Assembly: GCF_019393635.1 (NCBI RefSeq)
Contig: NC_057862.1
Span: 153,606,562-153,670,561, forward strand
Direction of reading: 5' to 3'
Source: Dromiciops gliroides
Lineage: Eukaryota > Chordata > Mammalia > Microbiotheria > Microbiotheriidae
DNA: 64,000 nucleotides
Shown: one piece after another, positions 20,500 to 33,699 of the stretch
How positions within the stretch are numbered: position 1 is the stretch's first letter
Layout of the letters: each line of letters opens with the position of its first letter
Made by a program: the position numbers and the translations under genes
Notes under the pieces: generated by a model
The model's database searches: none
Seen by the model: only the letters and a program-made list of their open reading frames with translations
Told to the model about the DNA's origin: nothing

Positions 20500-23400
20500 A
20501 GGAGATCAATGAATTGGACATGAAACTAAAAAGCTAGAAAAAGAACAAATTAAAAATCCCCAACTAAATACTACATAAGAAATCCTGAAAATCAAAGGAG
20601 AAATTAATAAAATTGAAAGCAAGAAAACTATAGAATTAATCAATAAAACTAAGAGCTGGTTTTATGAAAAAAACAATAAAAAAGATAAACCTTTGGTTAA
20701 TTTTATTTAAAAAAAGAAATAAGAAAACCAAATTACCAGTATCAAAAATGAAAGGGGTGATTTTATCACCAATGAAGTGGAAATTAAAGCAATAATAAGG
20801 AACTATTTTGCCCAACTGTATGTCAACAAATTTTTGACAATCTAAATGAAACGGATAAATATTTACAAAAACACAAATTGCCCAGATTAACTGAAGAGGA
20901 AATAAAATCCTTAAATAAGACCATATTAGAAAAAGAAATTGAACAAGCCATTAATGAACTCCCTAAGAAAAAATTTCCAGGGCCAGATGGGTTTACAAGT
21001 GAATTCTACCAAACATTTAAAGAAGAATTAATGCCAATACTATATACAAATTATTTGGAAAAATAAGTGGAAAAGGAGTTCTACCAAATTCCTTTTATGA
21101 CACAAATATATTGTTGATACCAAAGCCAGGCAGAGCCAAAACAGAGAAAGAAAATTACAGACCAATTCCCTAATGAATATTGAGGCAAAAATCTTGAATA
21201 AGATATTCGCAAGGAGATTATAGCAAGTGATCATCAGGATAATACACTATGACCAGGTGGGATTTGTACCAGGAATGCAGGGCTGGTTCAACATTAAGAA
21301 AACTATCAACATCATCTACCACATCAATAAGAAAACTAACCAAAATCATATGATTATCTCAATAAATTCAGAGAAAGCTTTCAACAAAATACAGCACTCC
21401 TTCCTAATAAAAACCCTAGAAAGCATAGGAATAGGTGAAGCTTTCCTTAAAATAATAAGCAGTATCTACCTAAAACCATCAGCAAGCATTATATGTAATG
21501 GAGATAAGTTAGAGCCATTCCCAATAAGATCAGGGGTGAAACAGAGGTGCCCAATATCACCTCTATTGTTTAATATTGTATTAGAAATGTTAGCTTTAGC
21601 AAAGAGAGAAGAAAAAGGCATTAGAATAGGCAAGGAGGAAACAAATGCAGATGATATGATGGTATACTTAGAGAATTCTAGAGAATCAACTAAAAAACTG
21701 CTTGAAACAATTAACAACTGTAGCAAAGTTGCAGGATATAAAACAAATACACATAAATCATCACCATTTCTATACATGACTAACAAAGTCCAGCAGCAAG
21801 AGATAGAAAGAGAAATCCCATTTAAAGTAATGGTAGACAATATAAAATACTTGGGAGTCTACTTGCCAAGACAAACCCAGGAACTCTATGAACACAATTA
21901 CAAAACACTTTACACACAAATCAAATCAGATCTAAATAATTGGAAAAATATCACTTGCTCATGGATAGGCTGAGCCAATATAATAAAAATGACAATTCTG
22001 TCTAAAATTAATTTACTTATTCAATGCCATACTAATCAGACTACCTAAAAATAAGCTAGACAGAATAATAACAAAATTCATCTGGTCAAGGTCAAGAATA
22101 TAAAGGGAACTAATGAAAAAAAATGCACAGGAAGGTGGGCTAGCTGTACCAAATCTGAAGCTTTCCTATAAAGTGGCAGTCATCAAAACCATTTGGTACT
22201 GGCTAAGAAATAGGGTGGAGGATCAATGGAATAGGTTAGGCACAGGAGACACTAAGTAGTGAATGACTTTAGTAATGTGCTGTTTGGGGGCAGCTAGTTG
22301 GCACAGTGGATAGAGCACTGGCCCTGGAGTCAGAAGGACCTGAGTTCAAATCCTGCCTCAGACACTTGACACTTACTAGCTGTGTGACCCTGGGCAAGTC
22401 ACTTAATCTCAATTGCCTTACCCCCCCCCAAAAAAAAAGTAATGTACTGTTTGATAAACCCAAAGGCTCCAGCTTCTGGGATAGGAACTCAGTATTTAAC
22501 AAAAACTGCTGGGAAAATTGGAAGATAGTATGGCAGATGTACATATAGACCCACATCTTACATCTTATACTAAAGTAAGATCAAAATGGGTACATGATTT
22601 ACACATAAAATTTACCATAGGTAAATTAGGAGACGAAGGAATAGTTTACCTCTCAGATTTGTGGAAAGTAGAACAGTTCATGACCAAACAAGAGATAGAG
22701 AATATTATGAATTGCAAAATAGATGATTTTGATTACATTAAATTGAAAAGGTTTTGTACAAACAGAAGCAATGCATCCAAAATTAGAAGGGAGGCAGAAA
22801 GCTGGGAAACAATTTTTATAGCCAGTATTTCTGACAAAGGCCTCATTTCTAAAATATATTGGGAACTAAATCAAATTTATAAGAATCCAAGTCATTCCCC
22901 AATTGAGAAATGGTCAAAGGATATGAACAGGCAGTTTTCTGATGAAGAAATCAAAGCTATCTGATAATTGCCATATGAAAAAATGTTCTAAATCACTATT
23001 GATTAGAGAAATGCAAATTAAAACAACTCTGAGGTACCACCTCACACATATCAGATTGTCTAATATGAAAAAAAGGAAAAGAATAAATGTTGAAGAAGCT
23101 GTGGAAAAATTGGAACACTAATGCATTGTTAGTTGGTGGAGCTGTGAACTGATCCAACCATTTTGGAGAACAATTTGTAACTATGCCCAAAGGGCTATAA
23201 AATTGTGCATACCCTTTGACCCAGCAATACCACTATTAGGTCTGTATTTCAAAGAGATCATAGAAAGGGAAAAGGACCCACACATACAAAAATATTTATA
23301 GCTGCTCTTTGTGTGGTGGCAAAGATTTGGAAATTAAGGGGATGCCCATCAGTTGGGGAATGGCTGAACAAGTTGTGGTATATGAATGTAATGGAATACT

Positions 23401-23905
23401 ATTGTGCTGTAAGAAACAATGAACAGGCAAATTTCAGAGAAACTTGGAAGGACTTACATGAACTGATGCTGAGTGAGATGAACAGAACTGGAAGAACATT
23501 GTACACAGTATCAACAATATTGTGTGTTGATCAACTGTGATAGACTTGACTCTTCTCAGCAATTCTCAGTCCAAGATAGTTCCAATGCACTCATGATGGA
23601 AAATGTTCTCCAAATCCAGAAAAAAAGAACTATGGAATCTAGATGCAGATTGAACTATACTATTTCTATGGGGTTTTTTTTGGTTTTTTTTGTTTTTGAG
23701 ATTTTTCCTTTTTTCTCTGATTCTTCTTTCACAGAATGACTAATGCAGAAATATGTTTAATGTGATTGCACATATATAACCTATATCAGATTGCTTGCTG
23801 TCTTGGGGAGGGGGAGGGAGAAAATTTGAAACTAGAAATCTTATAAAAACAAATGTTGAAAACTATTTCTACATGTAACTGGAAAATAATAAAATGCTTT
23901 TATAA
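20500..23905 (+). mobile_element. 5'-truncated L1 (ORF2 reverse transcriptase to 3' end)
   Basis: Broken ORF2. A first piece carries [20 protein letters not shown] and [20 protein letters not shown] (20878-21066). A 248-codon piece (21227-21973) carries GFVPGMQGWFNIKKTIN and SGVKQRCPISPLLFNIVLEM. The catalytic motif reads [13 protein letters not shown] directly after IGKEETN, so the residues before ADD (SLF in the copy at 61446-61712) are lost. The C-terminal part follows at 22518-22964. The 3' UTR ends 'acatgtaactggaaaataat' with an A-rich tail. No endonuclease part and no ORF1. One WSINE1-like SINE is inserted. It cannot retrotranspose. Confidence 0.93.
22286..22437 (+). mobile_element. WSINE1-like SINE inside the L1
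   Basis: Target duplications 'agtaatgtgctgttt' (22271-22285) and 'agtaatgtactgttt' (22438-22452). Confidence 0.95.
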
Positions 23906-23909
23906 AAAA

Positions 23910-26231
23910 AGGGCAAACAACCAACACCAAAAAAAGAAGAAAAAAGAAATAGATCTCTCAGTGTTTCTCTAGTTCTAAGTCACTTGTAGAGATTCCTGAA
24001 TAATTCTGCTAAAATCTCACTCAATAACAAGATTCGATACATTAGTATGACCTCCTAAATTTGCTTTTCCAATAACTATTTTATGTGGCAAAAAAACCCA
24101 GCTCAAAGCTTATGTTCTGATCCTATTGTGAATAAAGCTATAAGAAGGACATAAAATTAGGAACCTATAATTCACCTGAAACTTCAGATAATTTCAGTTT
24201 TTACATAACACTTGTTTCTATCCTTACCTAACCTTTGTACCTGTTATAGAAAATGCAAACAGGCCTAAGAAAGAATCTTAGAAAGAATCTATAAAAGCCT
24301 GAATCTTACAGAGATTATTTTACAGAGATCTTCTTTTTCTTAAAATTATCAGATACTTCAAATAGTAAAATAATTTGACCCTCTTTAGAATTATTAATGC
24401 ATTTTTATATGTAAAATTCTTAATCCAGTGTTGAAAACTTAACACTAAAATATGCTTCACACCTGAATTTCTCATTAGAAACATTTGGAACCCAATCATA
24501 TACATAAATATCCTATTTCACATAGTTTACTACTTTGATTAGCAAGCTTTTACATCCTTGTTTTATTAAAACATTTTTTGCATCTTTGTTTTAATTTGAG
24601 GAGGGTGTCATCCTCATATTACCTTGAAGGAATAAAATATTTCAAGAATCTAATCTTCTACACAAATATATAAATATTAGCAAGTCCCCAAACTCATTTA
24701 TTTAGTTGCTTAGGATATGGATTTGCCTACCAATTCAGATTGAAAATGGTAAGATCTTTCCTACTAGCATCCTATTATAGTAGGGCAGAGGTGCCGGACT
24801 ATTATAGAAACAAGATTCATTATGTTAAAAAAAAATTAAAGCATTACCTGCTCTGCTTAGAGAGATTTGCTATGAAAGGAAGAAGTAGGGACATGGTTGT
24901 AACAATGTCAAAACTGGTCTTCCAGGCTTAAGCCTAAAGGCACAGAATAATGTAACATAGGTATAATAGGATTTAACAGCTTTAGTTTCCTTTGATTTCA
25001 GGTAAGAGTCATAGTTAACCTTTTGAAACAGCTAATCATACAGCAAAGATTCACATTTTTTTTTGCAGGATATCTTAGCCAGGATCAGAATTAATCGGGT
25101 GGAAAACAATCCTCTTCAAAAAGGAAATAATACAATGAGGAAAGTTAAGTCAAGAAGTTCCTACCATCAACTATGCAAAGGTGGTCCCCTCAATTTTTCC
25201 TAGACTCACCTGTAGTAGTTCTCAGATCAAACTCCCTTAAAGTAACTTGTGGCATTTCCCTAAAATGGTGAATTATTGATTTAATGATACTTCAGGCATT
25301 TATACCTGAATTCAAAGCTTAAAAAAAATCAGAGTCCTAAGATCTTTTTACCTCAAACAGGAAGTTTCATAGCTTAGGGCTAAATACAGTCATTATTGTT
25401 CACTTCATGTTGTTGCAATACCAGTTAGCAATAAAAACATTTGCCATGCCTTACATACCAAAGAGTTCATTCAGTGTCCTTTTCTTCTTCTTTACCAGTT
25501 AAAACATATCCTGGTATAAAAATCAATCATTATGAATCAAGAAAATAATTACATTCTGGAATTCCACATAGTGAATAGATGATTATTCACTCAAAAAAAA
25601 ATTCCATAAAAACACCACTCACCATAGTATGCTCCCAGACTAACAGGTATTCATATCTTTAGATTTTGTATGTAAATCTCTAAAATAAATAATAAAATAA
25701 ATCTTTGAGACTGGAGTCCATTGAGACAAAGTTGGCTTAAGATGTAACTTCAATGTATACTATTCCAGGTATAACTTCATAATTTTCATAATCACAAATA
25801 ATAATATATATCACTTTTATACTATAAACAAATGTGTAAATACTCCCCCTCCTTTGTCAAGTTCTTTCACATAGATGATAAGATTTTATGACCTTGCGCA
25901 AGTAGATTGACCCAAGAAACCTGACAAGTTTATGAATTAGGAGATTATAAACTCTCTCTCTCCACACATACACAAAATAAATAATTATTATTTTTCTCTC
26001 TTAAAATATAGTCATTTAAATAATTCATAGGTTTTATCATTATAACAATAGCCTCTAAAACTTAACTAATAATTTCACAATTCCCAGATTAAAATAGTTA
26101 ATTTTTTCAGTGATACAATTGCATCATCTTCTTAACAGTATCCCATATACAATGGATCCCCCCCAAATTACAATATAAGAAAACTTAGAAATACAATTTT
26201 AAAATGGGGAAAATATCAATTTGATTTTCTC
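23910..26231. other. AT-rich unassigned sequence
   Basis: About 2.3 kb without a recognisable repeat, exon or RNA gene. The short open frames (for example 24320-24505 minus, 24740-24931 plus) have no family resemblance. It could hold old unrecognised repeats. Confidence 0.4.
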
Positions 26232-26246
26232 ACTTTTGAAACTTTT

Positions 26247-26390
26247 TTCTTTTTGGTGAGGCAATTGGGGTTAAGTGACTTGCCCAGGGTCACACAGCTA
26301 GTAAGTGTTAGGTGTCTCAGGCTGGATTTGAACTCAGGTCCTCATGAATCCAGGGCCAGTGCTCTATCCACTGTGCCACTTAGCTGCCCC
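26247..26390 (-). mobile_element. WSINE1-like SINE with perfect target-site duplications
   Basis: Reverse copy between 'acttttgaaactttt' at 26232-26246 and 26391-26405. Confidence 0.95.
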
Positions 26391-26729
26391 ACTTTTGAAA
26401 CTTTTAAGAAAAAGATCCTTTACCTATATCAAGGTGATTCTACCTTTGACTAGTTTGTTGTACATAGTAATTAGTAAATAATACTAGTAATTAATATGAG
26501 ATTCCTTATGGAACACATTAGGGGATGAAGAAGGTGTCGCCAAGTAGTGATGTGATGTGAGGGTGAAGAAGGAAAATGGGAAATAGGGTATGAATAAGGC
26601 AATCCCCAAATATCATCTGGTTTCGGGAGCCAGTCCAGCCAAGAAAGTTGAGAGAGAAATGTGAAAAGGGTGAGAAATATTTGAGTTGCAAAAGAATCCT
26701 ATATAATAGCTTCAGAACCAAAAGGAGCT

Positions 26730-26835
26730 ACAGAGGTAGATTGTGTATTCCACCCCTCTCATGTTACAGATAAAGAAAGAGGGGGCCCCAGAGAAGAGAA
26801 GTGATTTGCCCCAGACCACACACAATGCGGCAGAG
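26730..26835 (-). mobile_element. MIR-type SINE fragment
   Basis: 'ctcatgttacagataaagaa', 'gaagtgatttgccccagacc'. Confidence 0.65.
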
Positions 26836-26839
26836 TTTG

Positions 26840-27833
26840 GAACAGCAGCTGTTCCTCTGACGCAAAAGAGGAGCCCTGCTTTGACATCAAGTCAAGCAAG
26901 GAAATGGTGTGAGGAGTAGGTCTTGCCTTTTAGAATTTAGGCTTAAGTCCTGGAATTTAAAGACGAGCCCTAGCCACAGGGTTCAAGGGAACTAGTCGAC
27001 CTGAGAATACAGAGGGGTGTTGTCAGTTCCACAGAAGTGGGGCTTGGTATTTGACCTATACAGTGAAAACAAAAGAAGGAAGGGAGAAAAACACACCACT
27101 GATTATCCTTTCTTCCCTCCTAAAATTTTTGGTTTTAGGGTGGATGTCAGCTCTTAGTTGGTCCATAGTATGACTAAAGACCTAATTTCCAGTAGTGATT
27201 AGACTCCAAGCTCCCAGTTTCCTTTGCTCAGTCAGACCTGAGAACCTTGGAATTCCTAAAGCTACTTCATGTAAGGTTGTTCATCTAATCAGCATTATAC
27301 TTTAGCTCTGACATGGGTTTTATTGAAATACATTACTATGTATTTATCATTGTGGTGTTGTGGAAAGAGGAAGGGGACCCGGAGACCTGGGTGACCTTGG
27401 GCAAGTAACAATCACTCTGTGTTTCTGCTTCCTCAGCTGTTTAAGGGTGGTGATTACTAAAATTCTCTCAAGGTCTAATAGCCCATGATTCTGTTGCATG
27501 AATTTAGACAACAGTTTGACTAGCTAACACCAATAAGCCAGCACAATTCAGGACACAAGCTCCATTACACTCAGAGTGTTTGTGATACACTCCACTAGCA
27601 GGTGATGGGACTATGTAACCTTCACAATCCAGCTAGTCATATTTATATACTGCATGAAACAAAAGGAAAAAAGATGGTTGTTCATTAAACAAAGAAATGC
27701 TTGTTAAGAAAAATGTATAACATTAGCTACTGGAGATTGATAAGGGATATACTCTTATTGGGGTAGCTGGTTTCACCAAATCAAAGGGAAGTCACAGGCT
27801 AGATGAGGGGGGGAAACATTCCAGAGATTGAAA

Positions 27834-27864
<31 letters not shown>

Positions 27865-28064
27865 CTTTTAGCAATTTAGTCTTTTTGTGCCAATTAGGGA
27901 AGCAAAGACAGACACCAAAGAGAACCAGCTATTACAGTTGGCCCTACAGCTCACACAACAAAATGGTGACTATAGGACAAAATGGAGTCAATTATTTTCT
28001 CCCCCAAATTCACTTTCGACTAAACTTAAGCAATGACAATTCTCATGACAAGAAACAGTTGTTC
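26840..28064. other. No gene; one MIR piece and a (TC)n run
   Basis: 27350-27495 resembles a plus-strand MIR ('gtgaccttgggcaagtaaca'). 27838-27864 is (TC)n. The remainder is unassigned. Confidence 0.45.
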
Positions 28065-28300
28065 GCTGACTTGGAATCAGGGAGACCTGAGTTTTGAATC
28101 CTGCCTCAGACACTTATGACTCTAAGCAAGTCACTTAACCTTTCTTAGCCTCAGCTTCCTTACCTGTAAAATGTATATAATAATAGCACCTACCTCACAG
28201 GGTTATTGTGACTATTAAGTGAGATGATATGTAAATGGCTTTGCAAACCTAAAAGGGCTATCTAAAGGCTAATTGTATATTGTTATTATCATTATTGTTG
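28065..28300 (+). mobile_element. MIR-type SINE
   Basis: 'agacctgagttttgaatcct', 'gcaagtcacttaacctttct', 'ttacctgtaaaatgtatata', 'gctttgcaaaccta', then TTG repeats. Confidence 0.88.
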
Positions 28301-28315
28301 TTGTTGTTGTTATTT

Positions 28316-29009
28316 CTGTCACTTCTATACCAGTGGCCTGGGAACAGGGCAGAGCTGTCAGTGAACTCTATCTTTGTTCTCTGCTTTCTGGGATAGACAT
28401 TCCTGTGGCAACTGACTTGACTTCTTGTTCCTTCTTAGGGTCCTTGATGCACTCCCTTAATTCTCTTCCTCTATAACCCCCTCCACCTACCACTTTGCCA
28501 CCAAAGAGCAGGAACCTTAGTATGGGGTCTCCCAAAGAGTCTGTATCACAAGGTGAATGGAGGGGTCAGAAGGAATTGACACCTGTCCCCATGTGTTTCT
28601 GATGACTGCAAAAAACCAAAACCACCACACTCTAAAACAAAAAACAAAATAAAACAAAAGTCCTCCCTGCCCTAACTTTAAAGGCTGGAGGTGACAGGGA
28701 AGCATGCTGATCCCTTTAACTTTCCTTCTTGAATGCGGCTAGGGTGGGGGAGGGACTAGCCCTGGGAGAACAAAGAGGAGTGAAAAAAAGTTCTTTCCCA
28801 GGTCTTTAACCACATTTTTCAGTATTGCTAAATGACAGAACCTTTATGCTACAACTTTCTCTGTCCTTTAAAAAAAAAATAGGACTACCAGAAAAAAAAA
28901 AGAGCATAAAAATGGGGAAAGTGGGGAAAAGTCACTTCATTTATTTTTAGGAGCCTCAAAAAGAGCCACCAGACTGGTGCTGACATCTGAGTTTCCCAAC
29001 CATTGGCAT
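28316..29009. other. No gene or repeat recognised
   Basis: Unassigned non-coding sequence with short A runs at 28868 and 28893. Confidence 0.4.
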
Positions 29010-29264
29010 AAATATGCTGTTAGATGGCACAGTGGACAGAGAGCCCTGAGTCTGAAATCAGCAAGGCTGTAGTTCAAATCCAGTCTCAGATACTTACTAG
29101 CTGTGTGATCCTGAGCAAGTCGCTTGACTTCTTTTGCCTTAACTTCCTTATCCATAAATGGGGAATCATAATAGCACCTACCATTCAAGGTTGTTATGAG
29201 GATTCAGTGAGATGGTAATTGTAAAGTGCTTAGCACAGTGATGGCACATTTTAAATGCTATATG
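29010..29264 (+). mobile_element. MIR-type SINE
   Basis: 'agatggcacagtggacagag', 'agttcaaatccagtctcaga', 'tgaggattcagtgagatgg', 'gtaaagtgcttagcacagtg'. Confidence 0.88.
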
Positions 29265-29450
29265 TGTTAGCTGCTGCTACAACAACAACTACTACTACTA
29301 CTACTGCTGCTGCTGCTACTGCTACCACCACCACTACATAACAATAAGGATAATAAATAATAACTAATAACGATAATCAATAATGATAAAGTATATGTGA
29401 TGATGAATAATATGGATAATAATGATGATAAATAATAATAATAAATGACA
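29265..29450. repeat. Trinucleotide-rich low-complexity run
   Basis: CTG/CTA/ACC units followed by AAT/GAT units, grown out of the 3' end of the adjacent MIR. Confidence 0.85.
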
Positions 29451-29454
29451 ACCA

Positions 29455-29695
29455 GCATTTATATTGCATTTTAAGATTTATACAGTGGATTTCAAAATTA
29501 TCTCATTTTATCCTTATGCCAGCAGTGTAACGTGTTCTTATTATCCCCATTTTACAAATGAGAAAACTGAGGTTAAGTGTCTTGACCAGGGTCACACAGC
29601 TAGTAAGTGCCTGAGGTAGAATCTGAACTAATCTTTCTGACTCTAGTTCCAATGCTCAATCTACTGCCTATTCTGCCACCTAACTTCCAATGATA
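29455..29695 (-). mobile_element. MIR-type SINE
   Basis: 'tattgcattttaagatttat', 'cccattttacaaatgagaaa', 'ggttaagtgtcttgaccagg'. A piece of the unnamed ancient repeat follows at about 29765-29890. Confidence 0.8.
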
Positions 29696-29899
29696 CCACA
29701 AGACATTTGGAGATGTCATACAGTAACAGTATATTAATAACTGTCATATGGACAGTATAGACACTAAGTACTATGAGAGGTCAGAGGAGGTTCAGATGAT
29801 CACAGATATCTTCTTGGAAAAGGTGGATGTGATGTGGGCCCTGAAGAATGGGAAGAATGTTAATGGGTGGCCAAAAATGGAAAAACATTCTAGGATTTA

Positions 29900-30470
29900 G
29901 CTTTTCTCAGCAAGCAATACAATGATCCAATACAATCCCAAAGGACTAATGATGAAGCATACTATTCACTTTGTATGAGATGATTATGGATATGTCTGAG
30001 GATACCCAGCCCCACCCCAGTATAATTAGTTTAAAAGTTTATTGCTTGTCAAATTCTCACTATCTCCTTTAAGTTTTATTGCCAATCAACAGTATTTTTA
30101 CTTCTGCTCAGTCTCCCCACTTGTCAGCTACATCTTAGTTTTATCTGGAATCCATCATGTGTCAGAACCCCAGTCCCTGTTGAGTGGGTCAAGGAATTCA
30201 CCCACCAATTCAATACTTGGGACTCAAGAAGAAAGGGCAGGCAATCAGGGGCTCAGCACAGGATGCGGCAATTGAGACCAGATGTTAAGTGACATGTTTC
30301 TTTTTCTCAGAGAAGAATCCCCTTGACCCTGGAGTCTCAACAATAGATTATTCTTTTATTCTTTATTCTATTTCTTTGATTTCCCAACATAGCCAGAGAT
30401 AAATTTTAAGCCTGTCATCCTTCTAAAATGAACACAACTACAAAACAATGCTGAAACACCTGAGTGACTC
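29900..30470. other. No gene or repeat recognised
   Basis: Unassigned sequence before the LTR-like segment. Confidence 0.35.
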
Positions 30471-30474
30471 TTCC

Positions 30475-30900
30475 TGTTATTCAAGTTGAATATCTTTAGA
30501 GATACGGGCCAGGAGAGGAGGGGAGGGTCAGTGGGAACTGTGAGATCTGAAATATCTGACTGTCCCCCCCCTTCTCTCTTCCTTCATTTTGACCTTGTTC
30601 GCCCTCCCCTTTTCCCCCTTGTTCCTGGAACACATATATATGTCTCCATACATTGATCATGAACTAAGCATGCACTTTGGGTGAGACAGGATTGGATGTT
30701 AGATTGTGAGCTCAGCCTAGTGCGCGTGGGGACTTTCCTTCCTACAATTGCTATAAAACCCCAAAAGTTTGGGTCTATCATTGTGACTCAGTTATTGAGT
30801 TTTCCCATTCTTGCAGGAATGTAATAAATCTGTCTCTGTTTGACTTTGTGGTCTTCTCAAGTTATTTGGGTAAACTGAGGCAGTTTGTCCCAAATAACTT
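30475..30900 (+). mobile_element. LTR-like fossil (solo LTR candidate)
   Basis: Ordered promoter-like and polyadenylation-like signals typical of an LTR: 'gctataaaacccc' at about 30750 and 'gtaataaatctgtctc' about 70 bp later. It is unlike the 15-18 kb LTR family. Old, edges uncertain, no internal region seen. Confidence 0.5.
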
Positions 30901-30904
30901 CTAG

Positions 30905-31108
30905 AGAAACAGACTGAAATGTACCATTTTTTACTTTCTTTCATCTTTTTTCTTTGAGTCTTCTTATGCAAAATTACTATTATGGAAATGTTTTACATCA
31001 TAGCATATGTGTCTGATTGCTTAACTATCTCAGGGCTGGGGCTGGGGAGGGGGAGAGAGAATTTTGAACTCGAAACTTTAAATAAAAATGTTAAAAATTT
31101 TAAAAAGA
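30905..31108 (+). mobile_element. L1 3' end
   Basis: 'gaaacagactgaaatgtacc', 'tatggaaatgttttacatca', 'gggggagagagaattttgaa', A-rich end. Confidence 0.82.
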
Positions 31109-31599
31109 AAGATATTTTAGGTAGAGACATGAGCAAAGAGGGTTCTCAAACTGAGTTTGGGGGATAGTAGAGAGAGATCATTTTGGCTGATAGTGAGCTT
31201 GTGTGGGAGAGTAATGAAGTCATGGGATGATAACTGTCAAGCTGGAAGGGACCTTACATGTAATCCAACCCCATCATTTGACAGATGGGGAAACTGAGGA
31301 TAAGTTGAATAGTTCTGATTCTATGGTTTTTTAAATATTGCTTTATGTCTAACTGGTATCCACCAAAACATTTAAGTCTCTTCAAGCGGGGAACCATTTC
31401 TCTTATTTTTTTATTTCTTCCAACAATATATACATAGGTCTCTGTAATAATAGGTCCCCGAATCAATGAGATTGACTGAAGGAACAAGAGTTTGAACCCC
31501 AGGTGACTGTCCAAGTAGGAAGAGCAACAAGTTGATGTGAAGTTCCTAATGTTCACTCACTCAGTCATTTAATTAATTCATTTATTCACTTCAGTGCTA

Positions 31600-32165
31600 G
31601 GCAGGTAGCTGGTGGAGTGGATAGAGTGCCGGCCCTGTATTCCGAAGACCCAAGTTGACATTCAGCTTCATCCACTTTTTGCTTAGCTGTGTGACCCTAA
31701 GAAGGTCACATAATCTCCCTCTGCCTCAGTTACTTCAACTAGGGGCTGCTAGGTGGCACAGTGGATAGAGCACTGGCCCTGGAGTCAGGAAGACTTGAGT
31801 TCAAATTTTACCTAACACATTTACTAGCTCTATGACCTTGGGCAAGTCACTTAACCCCCATTGCCTTATAACATTCAAGGCCATCTCCAGTTGTCCTGAT
31901 ATATATCTTGCCACTGGACCCAGATGGCTCTGGAGGAGACAGTGAGGTTGGTGACCTTGCACAGCCCTGCCTCACTTAAATTCAGTGTAAGTCATGATAC
32001 CACGCCAATGTATGGTTCTCTTTGGGAAAGAAGGACAAGCAACAATAACCTCAACTATAAAATGGGGGTGATAATAACACCTACTTTGCAGGGTTGTTTT
32101 GAGGATCATGTGAGTTGTAAAATACTTAGCACAGTACCTGACACATAGCAGGCACTCTATAAATG
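31600..32165 (+). mobile_element. MIR-type SINE split by a younger SINE
   Basis: The left part (31600-31740) ends 'ctctgcctcagttacttcaa'. The right part (32048-32165) resumes 'ctcaactataaaatgggggt' and ends 'acctgacacatagcaggcac'. The host MIR is continuous once the insert is set aside. Confidence 0.88.
31741..32047 (+). mobile_element. Long SINE (~307 bp) inserted in a MIR
   Basis: WSINE-like head ('ggtggcacagtggatagagc', 'gggcaagtcacttaaccccc') joined to an extra module ('tccagttgtcctgatatata', 'gcactgaattcagtg'-like middle, 'gggaaagaaggacaagcaac'). Flanked by 'ttacttcaact' and 'taacctcaact'. Confidence 0.8.
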
Positions 32166-32593
32166 CTTATTCCCTTCCCCTTCACCTCTAGGTATAGGGG
32201 AGAATCCGAAGATGAATGAGACATAGTCCAACCCCTCAAAGAGCTTACAGTCTCAAGGGGAGACAGAGACAGAGACAGATGCAAAATTAAGTAGCAGGGT
32301 TTTTTTTCTAAATCTAAATAATCATTCAATATAGCAATAAAACTGGAAACAGTGTTGTGAACTTGGTTATGAGAATTTGTTTTTCTTCATGGATGTTGTA
32401 CTAACATTCTAAAGAAACCAAATTTCATCTCAGGGGTTACTACCTTTTAGAGGAAAACACATCTTCTTGCCTCTTGGGGACTGTATACTGGGGGAGGGAA
32501 GGTGGGAGGAGAGGAGTGTTAGAAGATGCATCAAATAATCAAAAAAGATTTCTATAAATGCCTTTCCTTTTACATAGCAATGAAAACAATACA

Positions 32594-32885
32594 TGTCATG
32601 CTTAGAGCATTTTTCTTTTATCAAAGTGCTTATGGGTATCTTCCTTTGCTATATTCTCATATGACCTCTGTGAGTGAAGTGGGACAGAAATTATTGTTCT
32701 TGCTTTACACGTGAGAAAGCTGAGGCCCAGAGAGGTTAAATGACTTGTTGAATGTCCATAGTTATTTAGTGACAGAGTTAGGAATAGAACAAAAATCTCC
32801 TGACTTCTGATCCAAAGCTTTTGTTTTTTTCCCCCTCTTTCATAGTCCACAGAAGGCATTCTTATGACTGGAATGGAGGTATTTT
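32594..32885. repeat. Local duplication, copy A (contains a minus-strand MIR)
   Basis: 'tcatgcttagagcatttttc' through 'acagaaattattgttct', then MIR head sequence (about 32700-32830), then 'ctttcatagtccacagaagg'. Copy B at 34080-34233 has both flanks at about 93% identity but lacks the ~133 bp between them. Confidence 0.85.
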
Positions 32886-33484
32886 GGGCCACTGGCTGGG
32901 GATATGGACATTCTTTTTGTGGACTCTTATGTACACAACCTGACCTTTAGAATCATGTTAGGAAAGGTATTCTCGTGCTTTTTTGTGGGTCATGGATTCC
33001 TTTGGTGAAATCTGGTGGTTTCTGGAGTCCTCAGAATAATATTTTTAAATTCATAAAATAAGATACATATGATTACAAAGGAAGTCAATTATATTAATAA
33101 AATACAGTTATCAAAATATTTTATTTTTTAAAAGTACATGATCTCAGGCTAAGAATCCCTACAAGGTCTACAGTTGGAATTCAATGTTTGTGTCTTTCTG
33201 CCTACAAGTGACATGCTACTTCCTAATAGATACATATTTCTGTATCCTAGGATCCTCTCTGTTGATTCAAATCAATTCAATTTGACAAATGTTAATTAAG
33301 GCCCTCCTATTTGTATAGCACTGTAGGGAATACAAAGTTTAGTTAAATCATGAGTAAATCTATTTTTTGGATAGTTCTAATTCTTGGGAAATTCCTGAGT
33401 TATTATGCACTGTAGGGGTGGACTATGAGCAGATAAGGTAGCAGATACTCATGATTGGTACTCTAGTCTTCTTGATCCTATAAA
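32886..33484. other. No gene recognised
   Basis: Unassigned apart from a short ancient-repeat piece near 33265-33330. Confidence 0.4.
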
Positions 33485-33690
33485 CCCAATTTTAAAAAAT
33501 TATATATCTTGTTTTTACATCACACTTATTTCCAAATATATACTTCCTCATTTCCCTATTCAACATGAAATGAAGAAAAATAAAGAAAAAATCAATTCAA
33601 CTAGCCAACATATTAATCATAGTACATGTAATGTTCCACACCCATAGACCCCACCTCCACAAAGAAGCCTCATTTGTCCCAGTTCTTTGA
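33485..33690 (-). mobile_element. Older L1 3'-region fragment
   Basis: 'caattcaactagccaacata', 'taatgttccacacccataga', 'ccccacctccacaaagaag'. Same older family as 14710 and 53765. Confidence 0.5.
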
Positions 33691-33699
33691 ACTGCTAAA

